Part shown: positions 7,372 to 13,434 of the stretch, in pieces
How positions within the stretch are numbered: position 1 is the stretch's first letter
How the letters are laid out: each line of letters begins with the position of its first letter
Source: an uncultured Planctomycetaceae bacterium
Lineage (GTDB): Bacteria > Planctomycetota > Planctomycetia > Planctomycetales > Planctomycetaceae
NCBI GenBank assembly: GCA_903823545.1
Contig: CAIJTL010001043.1
Coordinates: 1-13,434 of the forward strand
DNA length: 13,434 bases
Reading direction: 5' to 3'
Position numbers and translations under genes: made by a program
The notes under the pieces: model-generated
What the model saw: only the letters and a program-made list of their open reading frames with translations
Database searches by the model: none
Told to the model about the DNA's origin: nothing

Positions 7372-8175
7372 ATGAAATACGTCACAAGATTTGTCGTTGT
7401 TGTCGCATCAGTGAGTCAGTTGATGTGCCAATCGCTAAGCGCGCAAGAGCGGCCCACCGCACATCATTACTTCTCCAAAACGCCACACGAACATATTGCC
7501 CATTGGAGTTACACAGGCAAAAACGGGCCGGAGTTTTGGGGGATACTCGATCCGTCGTTCCGTCTGGCGAGTAGTGGGAAACAACAGTCGCCGATTGATA
7601 TCAAATCGGCAAAAGCGAAAGCGAGCGAATTGCCTGCGTTGAAATTCGATTATCGCATCGAGCGAATGGCCGCGATCAACAACGGTCATACGATTCAGCA
7701 CAACGGCGAACCTGGCAGCTTTTTGGTCGTCGGCGACAAGAGGTACTCGCTCGAGCAATACCACGTGCATACGCCGAGCGAGCATACGCTCGATGGCAAA
7801 CAGTTCGACTTGGAAATTCACTTCGTCCACAAGACGAAGTCGGGCGAAGTGGCGGTTGTCGGCGTTTTTGTCCAAGCAGACGAGAAAGCTGAAATAGACA
7901 TTCCGTTGTCGTACGACCTTCCCACGAAACCGGGCGAACGTGTTGAGCTCGAATCCGCTCGGAACCCATCCGACTTTCTGCCACCCAGTCGCGAGTACTT
8001 CACGTATGCCGGCTCATTCACAACTCCACCCTGTACCGAGCAAATTCGCTGGTACGTCATGAAGCAGCCGATCGGAGTCCCTCCGAAAGTCCTTGAGCGA
8101 TTTGTTGCGATTCTCAAGTCCAACAACCGGCCGGTGCAGAATCTTTATGACCGGGTTGTTGAGAAATCGAAATAG
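7372..8175 (+). CDS. Secreted alpha-type carbonic anhydrase
   Basis: 267 residues. It catalyses CO2 + H2O to bicarbonate + H+. A signal peptide ends near SLSA-QE (cleavage after residue 24), so the enzyme acts in the periplasm or outside. Family marks: HWSYTGKNGPEFWG (44-57), QSPIDI (72-77), zinc ligands H131 and H133 (YHVH) and H150 (EIHFVH), the gatekeeper glutamate in PSEHT (E137), NNGH with H106 at the place of the proton-shuttle His64 of human CAII, and GSFTTPPCTE (214-223) with the two threonines. Length is normal for bacterial members. Odd: the cysteine usually found before GK-x-QSPI is replaced (LASSGKQQSPI), leaving C221 as the only cysteine of the mature protein. The ribosome site is weak (GGAT, 7360s). 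It may share a transcript with the kinase gene 85 nt upstream. Confidence 0.96.
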   Translation: MKYVTRFVVVVASVSQLMCQSLSAQERPTAHHYFSKTPHEHIAHWSYTGKNGPEFWGILDPSFRLASSGKQQSPIDIKSAKAKASELPALKFDYRIERMAAINNGHTIQHNGEPGSFLVVGDKRYSLEQYHVHTPSEHTLDGKQFDLEIHFVHKTKSGEVAVVGVFVQADEKAEIDIPLSYDLPTKPGERVELESARNPSDFLPPSREYFTYAGSFTTPPCTEQIRWYVMKQPIGVPPKVLERFVAILKSNNRPVQNLYDRVVEKSK

Positions 8176-8204
8176 CCTGCGTTCCGAATCAAGTGACCTC
8201 TACA

Positions 8205-8222
8205 GCACGCGTTGATGCGTGC
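8205..8222. terminator. Hairpin between convergent genes, possible bidirectional terminator
   Basis: GCACGC (8205-8210) and GCGTGC (8217-8222) are perfect 6-bp complements with a 6-nt loop, in the 57-nt gap between the convergent carbonic anhydrase and outer membrane protein genes. No T-run follows on either strand, so it is a weak terminator candidate. Confidence 0.35.
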
Positions 8223-8232
8223 GGCCACTCAA

Positions 8233-9483
8233 TCAATTCGCCGGAGCGACATCGTTGTTAGGACGGCATCCAAATCGCCATGTGGTCCCGAAACCGACCC
8301 AGTAGTTCCCGCTGATATTAACGGTCGTTGCCGCAAACTGATCGGTTGCTTCAAAGGCGTGGCCTGCGAATAAATTAAAGTCGATGCCCGGTAGAAAATC
8401 CTGGACACCGACACCGGCCGTGATGCGATGCTGTGTGATGGCGGCAAACTGACCTTGGACGTATCGCACCGCCGGAACGCCGTCCGGCAACGAGACTCCG
8501 CCAACCGAGGAGAGTTGTGCATCCTTCATTGGGTTTTCGTTGTAGGCATACCCCAACCGCAAACGCACTCTATCAGTGGCGGCATATTGGCTACCAATTT
8601 GAATCGCCCATTGATCCTTGTAGATCGCCTTCAAGAAATCGGCTTGGCTGTTAATGATGTAGATTGCGTCTGCTGCGAGCAGCAATCGGCCTTCCATCAA
8701 ACTGCTATTCGCAATGCCGACACCGACATTCATCGGATGATCGAACTTGATATCGACCGGCGTGCCACCGGCAAGCAACGCGGCGTCTTTGAAATTGAGA
8801 TCCTTCTTCGACTGCCAATAAACGCCCAGCGATGTTTCGGGAGCAATCTGATAATTCGCACCAATGCTTCCTCGCACACCATACGCTGTCGTCATTCCGC
8901 CGATGTCCACAAACGGGCCATCCAAAAACGATGTCCCCAGCGCGAATGACGCACCGAGCGAAAGCTGCTCAGTCAGACTCACACCGCCAGCTGCGACCAT
9001 ATCTAAAGCGAGGTATTGCGCCGAAGTACCATTCGATGCTTTGACATTTCGAAAATTGACTCCCGCACCAGCGTTCGACATCAAGCCCAGTCCCATCGTG
9101 GCCGGGAGGCCGAAAACGTCCATGTCCTGAGTGAGTCCGATATTGCCAAGCAATGCACCCGGAGTCCCGGACGTTGCGCTAAACGGAGTCACCCCCAACA
9201 GCGGCACCGGATCGGCCTGAGAGACTTTGTAGTTCGCGTCGGCCCATGCTCCGCCAAACGAAAACTGCGTTCCTTGAAACTGTCGCAATGTGGCCGGGTT
9301 CCCGTTGATGGCTGACTGTAAATCCTGCGGCCGAGACAGACTTGTCCCTGCCATACCACCAGAAGCGGGCATGAGATTGTTATGCAATTCAATGCCAAAG
9401 GTTTGTGCGTTTGCGTTGACCGCTGAGAGGCCAACAGTGACTGCGCAACTTAACGCCAATAATGCACGCCCCCACCTCCACAT
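8233..9483 (-). CDS. FadL/OMPP1-type outer membrane beta-barrel protein
   Basis: 416 residues from ATG 9483. An upstream in-frame start at 9516 exists, but the strong AAGGAGG site 7 nt before ATG 9483 and a signal peptide that then begins MWRWGRALLAL decide for this one. Cleavage is likely after NANA, giving QTFGIELHNNLM. The N-terminal part has the FadL-like pattern of a Gly/Ala/Ser-rich stretch followed by the NPA motif (NGNPATLRQFQGTQFSFGG), and the rest alternates hydrophobic and polar residues as in barrel strands. The last strand (NYWVGFGTTWRF) is followed by a 12-residue tail, GCRPNNDVAPAN, so the usual terminal aromatic is not at the very end. FadL proteins carry fatty acids or other hydrophobic compounds across the outer membrane; the substrate here is unknown. 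It has no partner gene in the window and probably its own promoter in 9498-9736. Confidence 0.85.
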   Translation of the reverse strand: MWRWGRALLALSCAVTVGLSAVNANAQTFGIELHNNLMPASGGMAGTSLSRPQDLQSAINGNPATLRQFQGTQFSFGGAWADANYKVSQADPVPLLGVTPFSATSGTPGALLGNIGLTQDMDVFGLPATMGLGLMSNAGAGVNFRNVKASNGTSAQYLALDMVAAGGVSLTEQLSLGASFALGTSFLDGPFVDIGGMTTAYGVRGSIGANYQIAPETSLGVYWQSKKDLNFKDAALLAGGTPVDIKFDHPMNVGVGIANSSLMEGRLLLAADAIYIINSQADFLKAIYKDQWAIQIGSQYAATDRVRLRLGYAYNENPMKDAQLSSVGGVSLPDGVPAVRYVQGQFAAITQHRITAGVGVQDFLPGIDFNLFAGHAFEATDQFAATTVNISGNYWVGFGTTWRFGCRPNNDVAPAN

Positions 9484-9490
9484 AGTCGCC

Positions 9491-9497
9491 CCTCCTT
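9491..9497 (-). promoter_or_regulatory. Strong ribosome binding site AAGGAGG of the outer membrane protein
   Basis: The minus strand reads AAGGAGG, with a 7-nt spacer to ATG 9483. This is the best ribosome site in the window and fixes the start of the FadL-type gene, suggesting good expression. Confidence 0.8.
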
Positions 9498-9725
9498 GAG
9501 CACCAAACGTGGACACAACGTCTCCGCAGACATCGCGCAGATTCCGTTATCGGCATCATCGGCATAACCGAAACGAAAACATGAGGCAGATTTGGCGAGG
9601 CGAGAACGCCCGACCGAAGCATCTCTAGATTGTTGAAATCGAGGTCGCTCAAGAGACTGGCGTGCTCACAATGGATACCATTTAACGTGACAGTCATCGT
9701 TTGAAATTTAGTCGGTCGCTTTTTC
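9498..9725. other. Divergent promoter region between the outer membrane protein and the unknown secreted protein
   Basis: No gene is seen here. It contains a partly symmetric, partly direct-repeat site at 9546-9568 (GTTAT, then ATCGGCAT twice overlapping by context, then ATAAC), which could be an operator. No clear promoter boxes could be assigned. Confidence 0.4.
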
Positions 9726-9729
9726 GGAG
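9726..9729 (+). promoter_or_regulatory. Ribosome binding site GGAG of the unknown secreted protein
   Basis: GGAG with a 7-nt spacer before ATG 9737. It favours this ATG over an in-frame TTG at 9701, which has no such site. Confidence 0.6.
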
Positions 9730-9736
9730 CATCATC

Positions 9737-11242
9737 ATGGCTCGACTGGTTCGCTTCGCTTTTGCCTTAATGGCAATGCTGGTTCCATCCAAATTGTCGT
9801 TCGCTTCTGACGAACTTTTGGCTCGCGTTCCTGCTGCCGCAAACGCAGTGGCGTGGGTCAACGTCGAAGGGTTGTTCAACAGCAAGATTGGTGTGAAACA
9901 AACTTGGGGACGCCGCTACTACACGGACTTCGCGAGCGGATTGGTCGCCTTTCCGCCGACAGTTCAAACCGCAGTTCTGGCGGCAAAAATTGATGCAGAA
10001 TCCATCAGTGCCGAATGGGAACTTGGACTTGTTCGGCTGAAGCAACCGTTCGCAATGAAGAAGTTGGCAGAACGCGAATCGGCAACTCTTGAGAAGTTGG
10101 AAGGACTTCCGTTTGTCGCCAGCGAACGAAAGGCTTGCTTCATTGAACTCCGCCCACAAACACTCGCGGTGACGAATCATCAAAACCGTCAAGATGTTGC
10201 CCGCTGGCTGCGAGACAGCCGTGGCCGAGAACAGCCAGTGGTTTCTGATTATCTGCGTGAAGCTCTCACTGGGCCTGATGCGAAGGGGCAGTACCGCTTG
10301 GCACTCGATCTTCAAGATGTGTTGCACTTTGATGAAGTGAAACTCCGATTGCAGAACTCAACGGTCTTGAAGAATGAGAAGCTTGATTTCGATGCGCTCG
10401 CCAAACTGATTACGAGCGTGCGCGGATTGCAGATCCATGTCGATGTCACCGAAAAGATTGAGGGCTCGGTACAAATCGACTTCGCAGACGAAATCGCTGC
10501 GTATGCGCCTCTCCTTCCTAAACTCGCTCTCGCGGCGTTTGAGAAGAACGGTGTCTCCATCGACGAGTTGCCAGCAGCCAGAGTGCGACTTGGTACTAAG
10601 TCATTGACGTTTGAAAGCTCGATATCGGAAATCAGCCTGCGCAGAATCATTTCCTTCATCCAACCATCAGTCGGACATCTTGATGATGGTTCTCACAGCA
10701 GCGAATCGTCACCCAAATCAGCCGAGCAAGCCGCATCGCGTCGTTTCTACGGCATGATCCAAATGCAGCTTTCAGATCTTGAGAAGCAAGCTCGAAAGGC
10801 CAAGGATTACACCTCCTCGGCCCATTGGTTCGAGACTGCGGCGAAGAAGATCAGTCAGCTCCCAAGCCGCGATGTCGATCCGGAGTTGCTGAATTGCTCT
10901 GCCAGTGTCAGCACAAAGCTGCGAGCCATAGCCCGTTCATTGCGCGGGGTCCCACTTGATGTCGGTGCTCTGCAATTTGAAAAGAAGCAACAAGCCTACG
11001 TGTATCCCAACAACTACTACGTCAGCACTCCTTGGACGAATTACGCAGTCAGTTATGGAGCGGGTTACGCTTATGCTCAAAATCGCGTTGAGTACCGAAA
11101 CAACTTCGCGGAGATTGAAGCCAAACAAGCCAAGGTGATTGCCGACGCCGAAAAGGATCGCCAAAAGATTTGGGACATGATCATCGACGAAACCTCCGTG
11201 ATTCGGTCTCGTCTGTCGCAAAAATACGAAACCGAGTTTTAG
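9737..11242 (+). CDS. Secreted protein of unknown function with Tyr-rich segment and charged C-terminal helix
   Basis: 501 residues from ATG 9737; a TTG start at 9701 would add 12 residues (MKFSRSLFRSII) but lacks a ribosome site. The N-terminus MARLVRFAFALMAMLV is a signal peptide with likely cleavage after SFA, before SDELLARVP. I do not recognise a named domain. The first about 300 residues (PAAANAVAWVNVEGL; AAKIDAESISAEWELGLVRL; SDYLREAL) resemble secreted planctomycete proteins of unknown function that I cannot name. Then come a Ser/Glu-rich linker (about 314-334), a helical region with KQARKAKDYTSSAHWFETAAKK (key residues K, A and W) and a segment at 420-453 with nine Tyr in 34 residues. 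The last 45 residues are rich in Glu, Lys, Ala and Arg and probably form a coiled coil. There is no membrane anchor or retention signal. Its neighbours give no clue: it is divergent from the outer membrane protein and separated from GH57 by a palindromic repeat. Confidence 0.85.
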   Translation: MARLVRFAFALMAMLVPSKLSFASDELLARVPAAANAVAWVNVEGLFNSKIGVKQTWGRRYYTDFASGLVAFPPTVQTAVLAAKIDAESISAEWELGLVRLKQPFAMKKLAERESATLEKLEGLPFVASERKACFIELRPQTLAVTNHQNRQDVARWLRDSRGREQPVVSDYLREALTGPDAKGQYRLALDLQDVLHFDEVKLRLQNSTVLKNEKLDFDALAKLITSVRGLQIHVDVTEKIEGSVQIDFADEIAAYAPLLPKLALAAFEKNGVSIDELPAARVRLGTKSLTFESSISEISLRRIISFIQPSVGHLDDGSHSSESSPKSAEQAASRRFYGMIQMQLSDLEKQARKAKDYTSSAHWFETAAKKISQLPSRDVDPELLNCSASVSTKLRAIARSLRGVPLDVGALQFEKKQQAYVYPNNYYVSTPWTNYAVSYGAGYAYAQNRVEYRNNFAEIEAKQAKVIADAEKDRQKIWDMIIDETSVIRSRLSQKYETEF

Positions 11243-11251
11243 CGAGATCCG

Positions 11252-11281
11252 CGAGCGAGAGTTGAAATTCACGCTTGCTCG
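11252..11281. terminator. Possible hairpin after the unknown secreted protein gene
   Basis: CGAGCGAG (11252-11259) and CTTGCTCG (11274-11281) pair at 7 of 8 positions around a 14-nt loop, 9 nt after the stop codon. No T-run follows directly, so it is a weak terminator or a mRNA 3' end stabiliser. Confidence 0.3.
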
Positions 11282-11332
11282 GACCACTTACGCGTCGCGC
11301 TAGTTTTGTCGAAATCACTCACAACATTCTGT

Positions 11333-11417
11333 ACTGGGTCAGTTTGTAGTGACTCGATTCATCGGGTCGATGATTCGACCGCATAAATGCGGTCACTACG
11401 AGCGGAACTGACCCACT
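11333..11417. repeat. Nested palindrome cluster, REP-like element
   Basis: Several inverted repeats are stacked. TGGGTCAGTT (11335-11344) pairs with AACTGACCCA (11406-11415); GTAGTGAC (11346-11353) pairs with GTCACTAC (11392-11399); inside are GGTCGA-TGAT-TCGACC (11365-11380) and GACCGCAT-AA-ATGCGGTC (11377-11394), which overlap and exclude each other. All quoted arms are perfect. The element lies 38 nt before the GH57 start, between two genes of the same direction. It may be a mobile-type extragenic palindrome or end transcription of the gene before it. Confidence 0.75.
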
Positions 11418-11445
11418 ACCCAACATTCATGGCCCTGTTGCAAAC

Positions 11446-11449
11446 GGAG
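11446..11449 (+). promoter_or_regulatory. Ribosome binding site GGAG of the GH57 gene
   Basis: GGAG with a 5-nt spacer to ATG 11455, supporting that start; the ATG at 11429 is in another frame. Confidence 0.6.
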
Positions 11450-11454
11450 TTTTC

Positions 11455-13434
11455 ATGCAGCCGGTTTCTCTGGCTTTCTTTTGGCATCAACATCAGCCGT
11501 ATTACCCGAACGATCTCACCGGGGAGAATGAATTTCCTTGGGTCCGTCTCCATGGAACCAAAGACTATTGGGGCATGGCTTGGCACATTCGTGAGGTGCC
11601 AGAGTTTCGTTGCACGATCAACTTGGTCCCGAGCTTGCTTGTGCAGTTGTTGAAGTACACGGACCACGGCGGCAGTGATCGGCATTTGGATGTGTCACGA
11701 ATGCCGGCTGATGGACTCTCGCGCGAAGACTCGCTGTATTTGCTCGGCCACTTCTTCATGGCGAACGGCGACAGCATGATTCGCCCGTCGCCGCGTTACC
11801 ACGAACTCTTTTTGAAGCGGCGAGTCGGTACAGACTCACCGGAATCGGCACTGTCGCGATTCACAACACGAGACGTTCGCGACCTCCAAGTTTGGAGCAA
11901 CCTCGCGTGGATGCACCCGATCTTGTTTGAGATCGACTCCGACCTGTTGGAGTTCCGCCGCAAAGGGCAGTCTTACAGCGAAGCCGACAAAGCGTGGTTA
12001 CTCAACAAACAGTTGGAAATTTTGCGATCGATCATTCCGTTGCATCGGCAACTGGCCGAAGGGGGGCAGGTCGAACTCACGACGACTCCGTTCTATCACC
12101 CGATCCTACCGTTGTTGTGGGACAAGCGATTGGCTCGACAAGCCATGCCGGGTTGCGAACTCCCCAAGAAGCTCGACAGTTATCGTGAAGATGCGATCGA
12201 ACATTTGCGTCGAGCGGTCGCGTTCCACGAGAAGCTCTTCGGTGCGAAGCCACGCGGCATGTGGCCATCGGAAGGCTCGGTCGCTCAAGAGATCATCGGA
12301 GCGATCGCAGATGTTGGCATCGAATGGATCGCGACCGACGAAGAAATCTTGATGGCCTCAACAGGCGGGCGAGTCGGGCGCGAGCCGAATGGCCACTTGC
12401 GATCTCCAGAGTTGCTTTATCGGCCGTGGCTCGCAGCGGATGGCGACAAGAAATTGCAAATGGTGTTTCGCGATCACGCGATGTCGGACCTCATCGGCTT
12501 TCATTACCAGCGTGCTGACTACACGATGGCCGCGATGGATCTGCTCAGCCGAGTCGAACAGATCGGTCACGCGACTCAAGCGGCCAACGGTGGCCGACCG
12601 ACGCTCGTGCCGATCATTCTCGACGGCGAAAATTGCTGGGAGTATTACCACGACGGCGGTGTGACATTTCTCCGCACGCTGTATCACGAGGCGGCTCGTC
12701 GTGGATCGATTGACCCCGTTCGCATCGGCGATTACGTGCGGCAGCACCCAGCGACCGACCGCATCGACCGTCTCTTTGCGGGGAGTTGGATCTCACACAA
12801 CTTCGCGATCTGGATCGGACACGACGAAGACCGCACCGCGTGGGACTTATTGCACGAAGCTCGCGAGCGACTGCGACAACGAGACTCGGAAGGAGGCGTG
12901 CCGAGCGACAAGCTTAAGCAAGCGTGGGAAGAACTCTTCATCGCCGAAGGGAGCGACTGGTTCTGGTGGTACGGTCCAGAGTTTGGTTCGGCTCAAGACA
13001 AACTGTTTGATCGGCTCTTCCGCACGCACTTGCAAAACATCTACACGTTACTGGGTGAACCGTATCCCGCCGTGCTGAATCAACCGATCAAACGTAACGG
13101 GCACCGTCGTTTGCACACGATGCCGACCAGCTTTCTGACCGTGCAAATCGACGGTCACTCAAGTTATTTCGAGTGGATCAATGCCGGGCTGTACGTGGCT
13201 GGCAGCGAACGCGGGACGATGGCGCAAGTGACCGATGGTTTGATCCGCCGCATTCATATCGGCTTCGACCAGCAACGACTGCTCTTACGACTTGATACCG
13301 ACAAACGCGCGGCCAATGATCTCACCAACATCAGCGATCTCAGGATTCGCTTCGCTCAGCCGACTGTCTTGGAGCTCTCGATCACGGGGTTCTCGACGGG
13401 AGACGCACTCAAGGTGTCGCTATTCAAGGACGGC
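11455..13434 (+). CDS. Glycoside hydrolase family 57 protein, alpha-amylase/alpha-mannosidase type (C-terminus beyond right edge)
   Basis: 660 codons are open to the right edge. The start [17 protein letters not shown] is typical for the COG1449 branch of GH57, with the first conserved motif HQHQP at 11-15. Further motifs in order: [18 protein letters not shown] (204-221), [11 protein letters not shown] (269-279) with E273 at the place of the nucleophile, [15 protein letters not shown] (384-398) with D390 at the place of the general acid/base, and [12 protein letters not shown] (445-456). A further conserved part follows ([20 protein letters not shown], 500-519). From about 555 a beta-rich C-terminal region begins and is cut by the window. 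No signal peptide, so it should work in the cytoplasm on alpha-glucans such as glycogen or malto-oligosaccharides. The exact substrate cannot be read from the sequence. It is preceded by the palindrome cluster and probably starts its own transcript. Confidence 0.94.
   Translation, partial: MQPVSLAFFWHQHQPYYPNDLTGENEFPWVRLHGTKDYWGMAWHIREVPEFRCTINLVPSLLVQLLKYTDHGGSDRHLDVSRMPADGLSREDSLYLLGHFFMANGDSMIRPSPRYHELFLKRRVGTDSPESALSRFTTRDVRDLQVWSNLAWMHPILFEIDSDLLEFRRKGQSYSEADKAWLLNKQLEILRSIIPLHRQLAEGGQVELTTTPFYHPILPLLWDKRLARQAMPGCELPKKLDSYREDAIEHLRRAVAFHEKLFGAKPRGMWPSEGSVAQEIIGAIADVGIEWIATDEEILMASTGGRVGREPNGHLRSPELLYRPWLAADGDKKLQMVFRDHAMSDLIGFHYQRADYTMAAMDLLSRVEQIGHATQAANGGRPTLVPIILDGENCWEYYHDGGVTFLRTLYHEAARRGSIDPVRIGDYVRQHPATDRIDRLFAGSWISHNFAIWIGHDEDRTAWDLLHEARERLRQRDSEGGVPSDKLKQAWEELFIAEGSDWFWWYGPEFGSAQDKLFDRLFRTHLQNIYTLLGEPYPAVLNQPIKRNGHRRLHTMPTSFLTVQIDGHSSYFEWINAGLYVAGSERGTMAQVTDGLIRRIHIGFDQQRLLLRLDTDKRAANDLTNISDLRIRFAQPTVLELSITGFSTGDALKVSLFKDG

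Noticed and set aside
7428..7431. Lipoprotein signal in the carbonic anhydrase (cysteine 19 in the leader)
   Set aside because: The residues before the cysteine (QLM) do not fit a lipobox, and a standard cleavage site after SLSA follows.
9701..9736. TTG start at 9701 for the unknown secreted protein
   Set aside because: ATG 9737 has a GGAG site with good spacing and gives a signal peptide of normal shape.

Overview
The window looks like chromosomal DNA of a planctomycete. The grounds are family-level: an ECF sigma factor of the Planctomycetes-rich Sigma70_ECF type directly upstream of a giant Ser/Thr kinase, a kinase-TM-LRR-SUMF1 architecture, short hypothetical secreted proteins of the kind common in that phylum, and intergenic palindromic repeats whose translated edge reads LTRRVSEGVR, a string I remember from spurious ORFs in planctomycete genomes. 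No tRNA, rRNA, CRISPR array, transposase or phage gene is visible.

Layout. (1) 1-4696, minus strand: an ECF sigma factor (4118-4696) followed after 115 nt by a kinase gene (start 4002, running off the left edge; at least 1334 residues) with an N-terminal helical segment, a protein kinase domain, one membrane helix, a leucine-rich-repeat region, a SUMF1/FGE-like domain and the start of a further C-terminal domain. (2) 4697-5150: divergent intergenic region holding two long palindromes that resemble a REP-type element. (3) 5151-8175, plus strand: a second, differently built receptor kinase (TM - dCache-like ectodomain - TM - kinase) and, 85 nt downstream, a secreted alpha-carbonic anhydrase. 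(4) 8233-9483, minus strand, convergent with the anhydrase: a FadL/OMPP1-type outer membrane protein. (5) 9737-11242, plus strand: a secreted protein of unknown function with a Tyr-rich segment and a charged C-terminal helix. (6) 11243-11454: intergenic region with a nested palindrome cluster. (7) 11455 to the right edge: a GH57 glycoside hydrolase, C-terminus not in the window.

How the genes might work together. The sigma factor and the large kinase very probably form one signalling unit (sigma factor output controlled by a membrane kinase). The second kinase faces away from it across the repeat region and has its own extracellular sensor. It may share a transcript with the carbonic anhydrase, so a link between its signal and CO2/bicarbonate or pH is possible but unproven. 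The outer membrane protein, the unknown secreted protein and the GH57 enzyme look like independent housekeeping or accessory loci. The most interesting items are the two contrasting membrane kinases head to head around a sigma factor, the SUMF1-like domain without the paired active-site cysteines, the carbonic anhydrase that lacks one half of the usual disulfide, and the two palindromic repeat elements.
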